Of a stretch of DNA of 57,687 nt, positions 44,565 through 54,165 are shown piece after piece. The stretch comes from Pseudomonadota bacterium (GTDB taxonomy: Bacteria > Desulfobacterota > Binatia > Bin18). The position numbers were made by a program, and so were the translations under genes. The notes under the pieces were generated by a model. The model was given only the letters and a program-made list of their open reading frames with translations. It did not search any database and had not been told where the DNA came from. The DNA lies in NCBI GenBank assembly GCA_005804965.1, contig SYOC01000266.1, forward strand, positions 1 through 57,687, read 5' to 3'. Position 1 is the first letter of the stretch, and the number at the start of each line of letters is the position of its first letter.

Positions 44565-46020
44565 TGTTGTCCAACGGAAACACTGGTCGACGGATCTTCT
44601 TGAACGGTAAACGGGAAAGATCTTGCGTCGCGAGGCCGGGCGTATCAACGTCGATGATTTTACTGGCAAGACCCTCGAAACCGGCGCGGTGTTGCAGTTC
44701 GGATTTGCAAGCGATGATTTTGCGCTGCGTCGGTTCAATGCCCAAGCTACGAAAATGATTGGCCTCGAACACCAGCACAGGACGCGAAGTCAGGATGACT
44801 TCCGTACCGCCGCAATCGACCACTACGGTCGTGCCACGACGATAGGTGCCAGCGTTGAACTTGGTGGTGGCGGTGAATACGCCGTCGTGAATCACTCGCA
44901 CCTTACCGCTGATCTGCACCGGCGCACCGTGAAAAGTGTCGGTTTTGCCGCCGACGGTGAGAGTGACCTCTTTGCCAATACCAGCGCGCACGGCTTCTTG
45001 TACGGCCGCAGGATCGGCGATGTTGCCAATCACCGCGCCTTTGGCGTTTTGTTTCAGGAACTCGGCCAGCAGCGCCGTGCCGTCGCCTGGAGTGCCAGCG
45101 CCGCCACTATCGGCTAAATCACCGAGCACGACCGGGCCAGTGTCAGTTTCTATCGCCTCGCGCACGGCGTGTTCCACCGAGACCATGTCGGTATGGAACG
45201 CCTGCCGCTTGGACCAGCAGAACTCTTTCACTTGCTCGGCGAGGTCACGTGCCAGATTCGGCTCGTTGTTGGTCGTGACCACGACATTCATGCCGGTGTC
45301 ATGCTTCTCCGACGGGAAAAATCCGCCAAGCAGGGAAATATCCAGCACACGAGGGTCACGCGCTAAGTTGGCGGCCACGCGCATACAGTGCTCCATCGGC
45401 CAGCCGGGCGCGATATAGAGTTTTTGCAGCGCCGGAACCATGGCCGGTTGCGCCCAGGCAGCAGTCGGTTTGACTCGTTCTTCGACCATGCCTGCCATGA
45501 CGTGCGCGGCCTGTCGTCCCACCGGCACGAAATCGTAGTGCGGGTTGGTTTTTACGCCGATCAACATCGTCGCCTGTTGCACCATGAACGGCGTGGTGTT
45601 GGAGTGACCATCCAACGAAGCGAACACCGGCACTTGATCGCCCACTACACTGCGCACGGCGGCGAGTAAGTCGCCGTCACAGTCCTCGACGTGCTCCGCC
45701 ACCGCTGTGCCATGCAGTTGCAGGAAGACGCCATCAACACGGCCAGCACTGCGCAGCGCGGCAAGAATTTGTTCTTTGGCCCACTCGTGCGCCTCTTTGG
45801 TGATTGTTCCCATGATGCCGGGGATGACAAACGGCACCGGCACAACCTCCCAGCCGTTCCCGCGTGCGCCCTCAACAAACCCAGAAATCGCGCTTTCTCC
45901 GCGTCCGAAGTTGAGCACGGACTCACCGGTCAGCGTCCCGCGTTGGAAGTAGTCCAAGGTAAAGGGTTGAGTAGCAAAGGTATTACAAGCTACGAGATAA
46001 CCGCCGACTGCAACACGCAT
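44560..46020 (-). CDS. M81 family metallopeptidase (MlrC-like)
   Basis: MRVAVGGYLVACNTF; DGVFLQLHGTAVAEH; FASLDGHSNTTPFMV; GDLADSGGAGTPGDGTALLAEFL. Confidence 0.88.
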   Translation of the reverse strand: MRVAVGGYLVACNTFATQPFTLDYFQRGTLTGESVLNFGRGESAISGFVEGARGNGWEVVPVPFVIPGIMGTITKEAHEWAKEQILAALRSAGRVDGVFLQLHGTAVAEHVEDCDGDLLAAVRSVVGDQVPVFASLDGHSNTTPFMVQQATMLIGVKTNPHYDFVPVGRQAAHVMAGMVEERVKPTAAWAQPAMVPALQKLYIAPGWPMEHCMRVAANLARDPRVLDISLLGGFFPSEKHDTGMNVVVTTNNEPNLARDLAEQVKEFCWSKRQAFHTDMVSVEHAVREAIETDTGPVVLGDLADSGGAGTPGDGTALLAEFLKQNAKGAVIGNIADPAAVQEAVRAGIGKEVTLTVGGKTDTFHGAPVQISGKVRVIHDGVFTATTKFNAGTYRRGTTVVVDCGGTEVILTSRPVLVFEANHFRSLGIEPTQRKIIACKSELQHRAGFEGLASKIIDVDTPGLATQDLSRLPFKKIRRPVFPLDNI

Positions 46021-46288
46021 ATAAGCTGCCTCCTTTGGCCCCAATTTTTGCCTGGATTGAACGGACTTGGCGAGGGGGGCAACGAGGGCAAGAGGGATTT
46101 CGCTTGCTGCTCGGCCATGCGATCATAGCGCCATCGAAGTGAAAGCAGCGAGAACGTTTGTGGCGGATGTTGAGGATACCAACCAACTGCTCAGGAGTAT
46201 GGGCGCAAAATTTCGGGTGGAGATCGCTCGCCCAGCGGTGCATCTACCTCGGCGCTTTCCCGTCTCGCAGTCTTTCACATTGGCGGCG

Positions 46289-47284
46289 ATGCAGAATTTC
46301 TCGGCATTTTCAGGGAGTTTGCATCGTGAGTTGACACGCCTCGTTCCGGAAGACATCGGCCAGCGCAGTCGTCGCCTGGGGGCGACGGTTTCACCGTTGG
46401 CTATTTGGCTCTTTGGTTATCATTTCCTCGTCGGTCGCGAAGCTGCAATTGCCCTCGGCGGTCTTCGGCCCGACATCAGGGCCGAGAAAATCGCTCAGGT
46501 GCTCGCGTATTGGCAGCGTGTGGCGCTTGCCCATCGCGGTGATGGCCGGTTCGACAACAGTGACGCTGGTGGCACCAATCAATTCTTGCCGCCAGCGGCT
46601 GTGCAGACCTTGTATCAAGCCCTTATTCCCAGCGATGCTCGCATCAAACGCTTGACGCCCGAGTTTCTCGACGCGCTGGAGGAGTACCTGTTTCTGCTCA
46701 ATGCTGAGGCGCGGCTGGGAGTGTGTGATTCTGGCCCGTATCCTCTGCATATGAACCGCGTACTGATCGTACGAGATTTCTTCGACCTGCAAGCGCGGGC
46801 CTATCCGTGGCACGAGGCGGTTGCGGATCTGCCTTATCAGCATTGCGCGTTGGCGTTCACGTTGGACCCGGCAGATTTTCCTACTATCGAGCTGACGGAT
46901 CGCTCCGAACTGCTGACTTCGCCGACGCGCTACGTACACGCCATACGTGAGTTGGCGTTACTGACGAATGATGGCGGCAGCCTCCGTGTCCTACCCTTTA
47001 CGGAAATGGACTGGCTCATGCGCACGGTCAAGCGTGCCCAACCCAAACTCCTCAAGTGGTTCGAGCGCCTCTCGCCGCGCGAATGGATTCTGCATGGTGC
47101 CTTGCCGTGGCTGCAACGCTCGCACGCGCTGCTCGCGCGTAGCGTCAGCCGAGGCGACGCCTTTGATACCGAGGCCCTACGCTCGCTGCCATCTTACGAG
47201 CATGACGAAGCCCAAGCTGCGCGCTGGGCCACGGAGCGCTGTCTGGCCCCGGGGAACGCCACCGCCTTCACGCTCTTCACCTGA
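46289..47284 (+). CDS. Hypothetical protein upstream of DUF58/BatA genes
   Basis: Long ORF (46067 as given); likely internal start MQNFSAFSGSLHRELTR; no recognised domain. Confidence 0.6.
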   Translation: MQNFSAFSGSLHRELTRLVPEDIGQRSRRLGATVSPLAIWLFGYHFLVGREAAIALGGLRPDIRAEKIAQVLAYWQRVALAHRGDGRFDNSDAGGTNQFLPPAAVQTLYQALIPSDARIKRLTPEFLDALEEYLFLLNAEARLGVCDSGPYPLHMNRVLIVRDFFDLQARAYPWHEAVADLPYQHCALAFTLDPADFPTIELTDRSELLTSPTRYVHAIRELALLTNDGGSLRVLPFTEMDWLMRTVKRAQPKLLKWFERLSPREWILHGALPWLQRSHALLARSVSRGDAFDTEALRSLPSYEHDEAQAARWATERCLAPGNATAFTLFT

Positions 47285-47294
47285 TCTTGCCATT

Positions 47295-48206
47295 ATGCCT
47301 GAGCGTCACCCGGCCCTCCCGCCTTTATTCACTGCGCCGTTTCTTGCGCGTCTGGAGACGTTGTGCATACGCACCCGGCGGCGTTTTCTCGGCAGCCGCC
47401 CTGGTGGACACCTCTCTTTGCGACGTGGTGCAGGACTGGAGTTTGCGGATTATCGCCCCTACACGCCGGGTGATGATCCGCGTTCCATAGATTGGAAACT
47501 CTACAGCCGGACGGACCGCCCTTACATCAAATTGTTTCAAGAAGAAGAAGAACTCTACACTTCATTGTTCCTCGATCTCAGCGCTTCGATGACGTACCCC
47601 GAACAGGGAGGGAAAGAGGCTGCGGCACGTGCGTTGGCCCTGGCCCTGGCCTACGTTGTGTTGGCGAATGACGATGCCGTGCAGCTCCACGTACTCAGCG
47701 GCGCGACAAACGGGCACGCGACCCCCTTCTTTCGTGGTCGGTCCCGGCTCTTCGACCTCGCCACGTTCCTTCAGCAACGACACGCCCAGGGCAAAGTCGA
47801 TCCACCCAGCGCTCTTGCCCAACAGTTGCGGACCCTTCATCGCCCAGGCAAAGCCATCTGGATTTCCGACTTTCTTTTTCCCCTAGAAATCGTCCAGGCC
47901 GGCATGCAGTTGTTGCGTTCAGCAGATTTTGACATTGCCCTCATCCAGGTCATCAGCCGAGAGGAACTTGACCCACCACTACGCCCAGCCGGTGCGCGGA
48001 TGGTCGATAGCGAAACCCGCGCCGCCGCGTTGGTGCGCTTTGACACCCAAGCCAAGAAAGAGTATCTGCGGCGCTTTGATCTCCATAATCGGAGCTTGCG
48101 CAGCTCCTGCCACCAAGCCGGTGCGCACTATGCGCAATTTGTCACCGACCACGACCTTCAGCATTTCATTTTGCGCGAGCTGCCAGCGCTGCGGATTTTG
48201 ACGTGA
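47295..48206 (+). CDS. DUF58 domain protein
   Basis: FLGSRPGGHLSLRRGAGLEFADYRPYTPGDDPRSIDWKLYSRTDRPYIKLFQEEEELYTSLFLDLSASM. Confidence 0.9.
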   Translation: MPERHPALPPLFTAPFLARLETLCIRTRRRFLGSRPGGHLSLRRGAGLEFADYRPYTPGDDPRSIDWKLYSRTDRPYIKLFQEEEELYTSLFLDLSASMTYPEQGGKEAAARALALALAYVVLANDDAVQLHVLSGATNGHATPFFRGRSRLFDLATFLQQRHAQGKVDPPSALAQQLRTLHRPGKAIWISDFLFPLEIVQAGMQLLRSADFDIALIQVISREELDPPLRPAGARMVDSETRAAALVRFDTQAKKEYLRRFDLHNRSLRSSCHQAGAHYAQFVTDHDLQHFILRELPALRILT

Positions 48207-48216
48207 ACAGACAACT

Positions 48217-50028
48217 ATGAATCTCGCCTTTCTCACCCCGCTCGCCTTCCAATTGCTCTACGCACTGCCACTGTTGATCGTGCCGTATCTTTTGCGCAAG
48301 CAAGAGACGGAGGTGGTGGTGCCAGCGCTGTTCCTCTACCAGGGACTGCCCACGGATTCGCGACGACGGTTGTGGGGCTGGCCACGACTCTCTCCGTCGA
48401 TCTTACTGCAACTCTTGCTTTTACTGGTGCTGATTGCCGCCGCAGCGCAACCGTTCCTGCATCGCCAAGGTGGCAAAGTCGCACTCGTACTCGACACCTC
48501 TGCCAGTATGCAAGCGCGTGCGCCTGAAAGCAGCGGTAGTCTGTTCGACTTGGCGAAACAGCAGATGCTGCAAGCTTTGGAGACGATTCCTCGCGCAGAT
48601 AGTGTGAGCCTCTTCACGAATACTCCTCTGCCAGCGGCGGTGGCGGCTACATCTGGCGACCGTGCCCAGCTTCGAACCTTGCTCCCGAGTCTGACAGTGA
48701 CGGACGCACCGGACCCCAGCGACGAAGTGTTGTCCGCGTTCTTCTCGCAATTGCTGGGGGAACAAGGATTTCAGCAGGTTTTTTTCTTTACGGATCGACC
48801 ACTGGCCGCGCCAGCAAGCACCAACGCACTGACGGTCGTGACGTTGGGGGGGCCTCAGGCGAACCTTGCCATCTCGTCGTTCCGGCTGGATCGTAGTCCT
48901 TTTCTGCCCAATGAAATTGGCGCGACGGTGACTGTCGGCGGAGCTGATACCTCCGGCCCCTGGACGCTGAGTATCGAAGATGCCGAGACCGGCAACCGTC
49001 TTGCTTCCCGTTCCTTTACGAAAGCTGAGGCGTCGGGGTTATCGTTCGCCCGTCTTCCCATCGCCACGGCATACCGCGCTCGCCTAGAAGTTACCGACGG
49101 ACTCGCGCTCGACAACGAAGCCTATGCCGTGCTGCCGCCGCTGCGTGAAGTGTCGGTCTTGCTCGTGTCTCCTTCTCCAGAGGTTGCTCGGAGTCTGAAC
49201 GCCATCCCCAATTTACGGCTCGAACGCATTGCGCCGCAGGAATATACCGCCGCCCATGCTGCGCGATTTGCGTTCGTGCTTTTTCATCTCACAGCACCAG
49301 ATGCTTTCCCGCCGACGAATGCCGCGTTTTTTCTGCCGCCCGAAGGCAACCGCCTCTTTCCGCTCGGCAACAGCACGCAACGGGTGCGCGTTACCGAATG
49401 GATCGCGGCGCATCCGCTCACCAGTTATCTTGCGTTTCCACTGTTTTCCCCAACCTATGCACAGAGCCTGCGTCCCACGGGCTGGGGACAAGCCGTCATC
49501 AAATCGACAGTTGGACCACTTGTTGTGGCCGGAGAAGTTGAGGGTAAACGCTACGCTGCCACTGGGTTTGACGTGCTGCCATATTTAGGCAAGCGTAACC
49601 TGCCAGTGTCCATTTTTACCTTAAACCTCCTGGGCTGGCTGGCAGACCACGCCGGGCAACCGCCCAGCGCTCTCACCGGGTCCTCATTTACCTTAGGTGG
49701 CGACGCAGCCTCGGTTCGGTTTGCGGATGAGCCGGTTCTTCCTACCACTGGAGGTCGCGTGATCCTTCTACGTCAGGGGCTTTACAGCGCCACGGAATAC
49801 GGCGTCGAGCGACGTATCGCTGCCAACCTGAGCAACGCGCAAGAGTCGCATCTCGCTTCTCCATTGCAACTGACACCGCTGGCCGACCCGACACCGGTCG
49901 CACCAGAAACAACCGGGCAACCGGTGTGGCCGTGGCTGCTCGCTGGTGCGCTTGTCCTGCTCACCTTGGACCGCTGGCTGGCTGTGCGTTCGCCTGTGGT
50001 GGGTCGGGGAAAAGGACTTGACCAATGA
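48217..50028 (+). CDS. BatA/VWA-like membrane protein
   Basis: N-terminal double-TM (MNLAFLTPLAFQLLYALPLLIVPYLLRK) then VALVLDTSASMQA; C-terminal TM. Confidence 0.85.
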   Translation: MNLAFLTPLAFQLLYALPLLIVPYLLRKQETEVVVPALFLYQGLPTDSRRRLWGWPRLSPSILLQLLLLLVLIAAAAQPFLHRQGGKVALVLDTSASMQARAPESSGSLFDLAKQQMLQALETIPRADSVSLFTNTPLPAAVAATSGDRAQLRTLLPSLTVTDAPDPSDEVLSAFFSQLLGEQGFQQVFFFTDRPLAAPASTNALTVVTLGGPQANLAISSFRLDRSPFLPNEIGATVTVGGADTSGPWTLSIEDAETGNRLASRSFTKAEASGLSFARLPIATAYRARLEVTDGLALDNEAYAVLPPLREVSVLLVSPSPEVARSLNAIPNLRLERIAPQEYTAAHAARFAFVLFHLTAPDAFPPTNAAFFLPPEGNRLFPLGNSTQRVRVTEWIAAHPLTSYLAFPLFSPTYAQSLRPTGWGQAVIKSTVGPLVVAGEVEGKRYAATGFDVLPYLGKRNLPVSIFTLNLLGWLADHAGQPPSALTGSSFTLGGDAASVRFADEPVLPTTGGRVILLRQGLYSATEYGVERRIAANLSNAQESHLASPLQLTPLADPTPVAPETTGQPVWPWLLAGALVLLTLDRWLAVRSPVVGRGKGLDQ

Positions 50029-50282
50029 GAATTACGGAACTCCGTCCACAACCCAATTGGGTATTGTCCATCGTTGCCGACGACGGGCGCGTTGGCAGTT
50101 TCGATGTCAGTCCCTATCTCGGAGATGAGGCGCTTGCCGACCTTCGCGACCCCAGCGAATTTATGAAGGTTGTCAACGGTGGATACTTTGTCGAATGGGA
50201 TTGTGGTGCTGATTTGTCAGCGGACACCATTGAGGCACGATGGCAGGTGGTTGGCAAAGCAGCCCCGCAGATAAGTGCATAG
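50025..50282 (+). CDS. DUF2442-like protein
   Basis: MRITELRPQPNWVLSIVADDGRVGSFDVSPYLGDEALADLRDPSEFMKVVNGGYFVEWDCGADLSADTI; ATGA overlap with the upstream gene. Confidence 0.8.
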   Translation: MRITELRPQPNWVLSIVADDGRVGSFDVSPYLGDEALADLRDPSEFMKVVNGGYFVEWDCGADLSADTIEARWQVVGKAAPQISA

Positions 50283-50383
50283 TCAGGTGGCCAGGGAAGT
50301 CACCTTCCCCAATATCTCTGTCTCTCCGCAATTGGGGGTGTCCTTCTACTTTCTGGATGCCTAGACTGCAAAAGGAGGTTGCT

Positions 50384-50602
50384 ATGGATATCCAACTGAC
50401 TCCGCAACAACAACAAGCCCTGGACACACAAGAGAACAGTCCGCTGCGTGCCATCGATCCTCGAACTCACACCGCCTATGTCCTAGTGCCAGAGGGGGAC
50501 TATGAAGCCATCCGAGAGCTGTTTGAAGACGAGCGTCGGCGGCAGGCCATCCACACTGTGGCGTTACGTAATGCGGCTGGTCGCATGAACGATGAGCCAT
50601 GA
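50384..50602 (+). CDS. Putative antitoxin partner of MazF/PemK
   Basis: Small ORF with RBS AAAGGAGG; ATGA overlap with the downstream toxin. Confidence 0.72.
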   Translation: MDIQLTPQQQQALDTQENSPLRAIDPRTHTAYVLVPEGDYEAIRELFEDERRRQAIHTVALRNAAGRMNDEP

Positions 50603-50946
50603 TCCATCTTGGCGAGATCTACATGGCGGACTTCGGGCCAGCAGGTCCGCACCCGGCGATCGTCGTCTCACGAGAGGAGCTGAATCGCGGACACTATGTC
50701 TTGGTTGTCGTCTGCACCTCGGCGCGGTTCGCAACGCGCAGCAAGCTGTCGAACTGCGTCCCATTCCAAGCGGGTGAGTTTGGGTTCACGGCAGACTGTG
50801 TCGCCCAGTGCGAGAACCTCCTTTCCATTGATAAGGAACATCTAGACTTAAGAACCGGTCCGATGGGAACATTGGATGAAGCGGCTCTGCAAAAGGTCAT
50901 TGAAGCGATTGGCTATGTGATGAAGTCGGACTGTAAGCCGCTCTGA
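50599..50946 (+). CDS. MazF/PemK-like toxin
   Basis: MIHLGEIYMADFGPAGPHPAIVVSREELNRGHYVLVVVCTS...CENLLSIDKEHLDLRTGPMGTLDEAALQKV. Confidence 0.87.
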   Translation: MIHLGEIYMADFGPAGPHPAIVVSREELNRGHYVLVVVCTSARFATRSKLSNCVPFQAGEFGFTADCVAQCENLLSIDKEHLDLRTGPMGTLDEAALQKVIEAIGYVMKSDCKPL

Positions 50947-51087
50947 AGCGCAGGCTAACTATCACTTCTGCACCTGACCGCCGCCCAATGGCATTCAGCC
51001 AATGCTCGTCTCGGGCGTTGCCATTGCCCCACACCTAGCACCCCTGTTATGTAGAGCCACCAAACACACGGCGGGAAGGGGGCTACT

Positions 51088-51981
51088 ATGCCGAGCATCG
51101 AACGTGAGGGATCTACGATCAATTACGAAGTGACGGGGAGAAGCGACGGGCGTCCGCTCGTTCTCGTCGCCGGCCTGGGCGAGCAAATAGGAGCGGTCGA
51201 ATATCCAGACGAACAATGTGCGCTCTTTGCCGAACAAGGCTTTCGTATCATCCGCCTCGACAACCGCGACACTGGCCTGTCCATTCCTACTGTCCCCTTT
51301 CCCGCCGTCGATATTTTCGCTGCCTTCAGCGCCTTGCAACAAGGCCACGACGTGTCTGCCCCGTACACGCTATGGACGATGGCCGACGACGTGGTCGCCG
51401 TGCTTGATGCCCTGGGTATTGAACGCGCCCATGTCATGGGAGCTTCTATGGGAGGGTATATTGTGCGATGGATGGCCCTCCGTCATCCGCAGCGCGTCGC
51501 CTCGTTGCAGATTGTGATGAGTGGCAGTGGGGCGCTCCTTGGTGAGGACGGACCGCAGCTCGCCTCTAGCGTGGTTGAGCATCTTGCTGGCCAGTCGCAT
51601 TGGCGCGACCGTGCCCAAGCCATCCCTTATCATACCGAGATCTGGCGTTGGTATTGGGGGAATGGCTATCCGTTTGAAGAAGAGTGGGTCAGGCAGCGGG
51701 TGACGTTTGCCTATGACCGGGCGTATAGGCCGGACGGCATCGCGCGACAAATGCTGGCCGTCCTCAAAACTCCCAGCTTGTGGGAGGCACAGACTGGCAT
51801 TCGCTGCCCCACGTTAGTGATTCACGGAGAACGAGACCAGTGCTTTCCCGGCGAACACGGGAAGGCGATTGCCGCCCGTATTCCTGGTGCGCAACTCTGG
51901 CTTGATCCACACATGGGACACAGCTTACATCGGGAACAATGGCCGGAGATGGCGGAACGGGCCTCGGCCTTGGCTTCGTAG
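51088..51981 (+). CDS. Alpha/beta hydrolase
   Basis: PLVLVAGLGEQIG; nucleophile elbow VMGASMGGYIVRWMAL; TLVIHGERDQCFP; HMGHSLH. Confidence 0.92.
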   Translation: MPSIEREGSTINYEVTGRSDGRPLVLVAGLGEQIGAVEYPDEQCALFAEQGFRIIRLDNRDTGLSIPTVPFPAVDIFAAFSALQQGHDVSAPYTLWTMADDVVAVLDALGIERAHVMGASMGGYIVRWMALRHPQRVASLQIVMSGSGALLGEDGPQLASSVVEHLAGQSHWRDRAQAIPYHTEIWRWYWGNGYPFEEEWVRQRVTFAYDRAYRPDGIARQMLAVLKTPSLWEAQTGIRCPTLVIHGERDQCFPGEHGKAIAARIPGAQLWLDPHMGHSLHREQWPEMAERASALAS

Positions 51982-52011
51982 GGCCATGCCACTCTAGAAA
52001 GCGAGGAAGTT

Positions 52012-53103
52012 ATGACAAAGAAGAAAGTCTTAGTTGCTGGTGCGTCGGGATTGGTCGGTTTCGCCGCAGTGAAACATTTTTCTCAATTACCGGAGTGGGA
52101 GGCTGTGGGCGTCTCGCGTCGTATTCCTCCTGGTTTAGAGGGGACGACTCTCCTCTCAGTCGATTTGATGGACGCCGCCCAATGCGCGAATGTCTTTGGC
52201 CAGATGCACGATATCACCCATGTGGTCTACGCCGCGCTGTACGAAAAGCCCGGGCTGGTGCAAGGTTGGCAGGAGCGGGATCAGATGGAAACCAATTTAG
52301 CGATGCTGCGCAATCTCTTTGAGCCACTCTCTGCTGTCGCCAAGAACCTCCAGCACGTGACGCTGCTACAAGGCACCAAAGCCTACGGTGCGCATATCGA
52401 ACCGTTTCCCGTGCCAGCGCGCGAACGTTGGCCGCGTCATCCACATGAAAACTTCTACTGGCTGCAAGAGGACTATTTACGGGCACAGCAGCAGGGCAAG
52501 GCGTGGGCGTGGACCATCATGCGTCCGCAAGTGATTTTTGGCGAATCGCTCGGCAGTAACATGAATGCGATTCCCGCGCTCGGTGTCTACGCTGCGTTGC
52601 TCAAAGAAGCTGGCCAGCCGCTGCACTTTCCCAGCACCGTGCCTTGGCTCACCGAGGCTGTGGATGCTGACCTGCTTGCTCGTGCGTGCGCGTGGGCAGC
52701 GACGACTCCTATGTGCCGCAATGAAGCCTATAACATCACCAACGGCGATGTGTTCGTGTGGCAGAACGTGTGGCCGACGATTGCTGACGCACTCGGCATG
52801 CAAGTGGGCTCCGTCGTACCTTGCCGTCTCGCACAGGAGATGCCGCCACGCGAAGCCGAATGGGCAGCCATTGTGAAGAAATACAACTTGCGTGCTCCGG
52901 CGAGCTTGAAAGAGTATGTCGGGCAGTCCTTTTACTTTGCCGATCTGCTCTTCGTCCATGGAGCGCAGACGTTACCGCCTTCGATGTTGGTGAGCACGAT
53001 CAAGGCACGGCAGCATGGGTTTCACGACTGCATGGACACGGAAGATATGTTTCGCAAATGGTTCAAGCGCTTTCAGGAGCTGCGGCTGTTGCCGCCGGTC
53101 TAG
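52012..53103 (+). CDS. Extended SDR, PRISE-like (progesterone 5-beta-reductase/iridoid synthase-like)
   Basis: KKVLVAGASGLVGFAAVKHF; THVVYAALYEKPGL; LQGTKAYGAHIEP; ENFYWLQEDYL; TIMRPQVIFGES. Confidence 0.83.
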   Translation: MTKKKVLVAGASGLVGFAAVKHFSQLPEWEAVGVSRRIPPGLEGTTLLSVDLMDAAQCANVFGQMHDITHVVYAALYEKPGLVQGWQERDQMETNLAMLRNLFEPLSAVAKNLQHVTLLQGTKAYGAHIEPFPVPARERWPRHPHENFYWLQEDYLRAQQQGKAWAWTIMRPQVIFGESLGSNMNAIPALGVYAALLKEAGQPLHFPSTVPWLTEAVDADLLARACAWAATTPMCRNEAYNITNGDVFVWQNVWPTIADALGMQVGSVVPCRLAQEMPPREAEWAAIVKKYNLRAPASLKEYVGQSFYFADLLFVHGAQTLPPSMLVSTIKARQHGFHDCMDTEDMFRKWFKRFQELRLLPPV

Positions 53104-53230
53104 CAAGGAGGGGGACGGTGCGCCGTGCCCCTGCGATTTCGCATGAGATTGTTTTGACTCCTCAGATTCCACCATGGTAGGGTAAGCGGCAGGTTGACCT
53201 CCATGGCCGTTATGCAAGAAGGAGAGACTC

Positions 53231-53698
53231 GTGATCCCAGACAGCATCGTAGAAGCTATTCATGGCGCAGCGGTTATCAGCGTAGGCACGCGGGATGAGC
53301 AGCTTCGCGCTACGCACACGCTCGTGGTTGGTGCCGTCGTCCATCCAGATCGAGAAGCGATCACCTGTTTTGTGCCTGAGCAGCGATTTGCAAGAATACA
53401 GAACAATCTGACGAGCAACGGTAGGGTCACGCTCGCCGTATCCCTACTTACTCACGAAGCGTATCAGCTCAAAGGTGCGTATCTCGGCTCGCGCCCTACC
53501 GATGCAAAAGATCTGGCCATACAAGAACTCCACCGCGCGAAGCTGCTCTCCACCATGCTGCAGCGCGGCTATCCTGAAGCAATCGTCAGACCTTTTATCT
53601 TGGGCTTCATCTATCAGCCCGGCATGGCCTTGTCCTTTCGCGTGGAAGAGATGTTCTTACAAACTCCCGGCCCTGAAGCTGGAAAGAAACTGAACTGA
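53231..53698 (+). CDS. Pyridoxamine 5'-phosphate oxidase-fold protein
   Basis: VISVGTRDEQLRATHTLVVGAVVHPDREAITCFVPEQRFARIQNNLTSNGRVTLAVS. Confidence 0.72.
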   Translation: MIPDSIVEAIHGAAVISVGTRDEQLRATHTLVVGAVVHPDREAITCFVPEQRFARIQNNLTSNGRVTLAVSLLTHEAYQLKGAYLGSRPTDAKDLAIQELHRAKLLSTMLQRGYPEAIVRPFILGFIYQPGMALSFRVEEMFLQTPGPEAGKKLN

Positions 53699-53712
53699 AG
53701 GAGAAGTGTCGC

Positions 53713-54165
53713 ATGGGTGTCCTGCCAGATGAGATCAAGCCAGCCCTGCAAGGGGTGATGCCGTCGCACATGGCGACCTGTTCGCTTGCCGGCGAGCCCA
53801 ACGTTACGACCGTCTCGCAGGTCTATTATGTCGATTCAGACCACGTAGCGCTGTCTTTCCAGTTTTTCAGTAAGACGATTAAAAATATCCGCGAGAATCC
53901 CTATGCCCTCGCGTGGCTCATTCACCCGGGAACGCTCGACACGTGGGACCTCGAAATCGTCTACGACCATTCTGAGACCAGCGGGCCGGTATTCGATGCG
54001 ATGGATATGCAGATTGAAGCCATTGCCTCGATGACGGGAATGAAAGGCATTTTCAAGCTGAAAGCAGCGGATATTTATCGAGTGATCTCCGCGAGCAAGA
54101 CGGTCGGCGAGCGCTTGCCGCTTGCGGAGATCGACACCGCCGCCTCCGCTGCGCAAGAGAAATGA
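53713..54165 (+). CDS. Pyridoxamine 5'-phosphate oxidase-fold protein
   Basis: PSHMATCSLAGEPNVTTVSQVYYVDSDHVALSFQFFSKTIKNIRENPYALAWL. Confidence 0.8.
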   Translation: MGVLPDEIKPALQGVMPSHMATCSLAGEPNVTTVSQVYYVDSDHVALSFQFFSKTIKNIRENPYALAWLIHPGTLDTWDLEIVYDHSETSGPVFDAMDMQIEAIASMTGMKGIFKLKAADIYRVISASKTVGERLPLAEIDTAASAAQEK

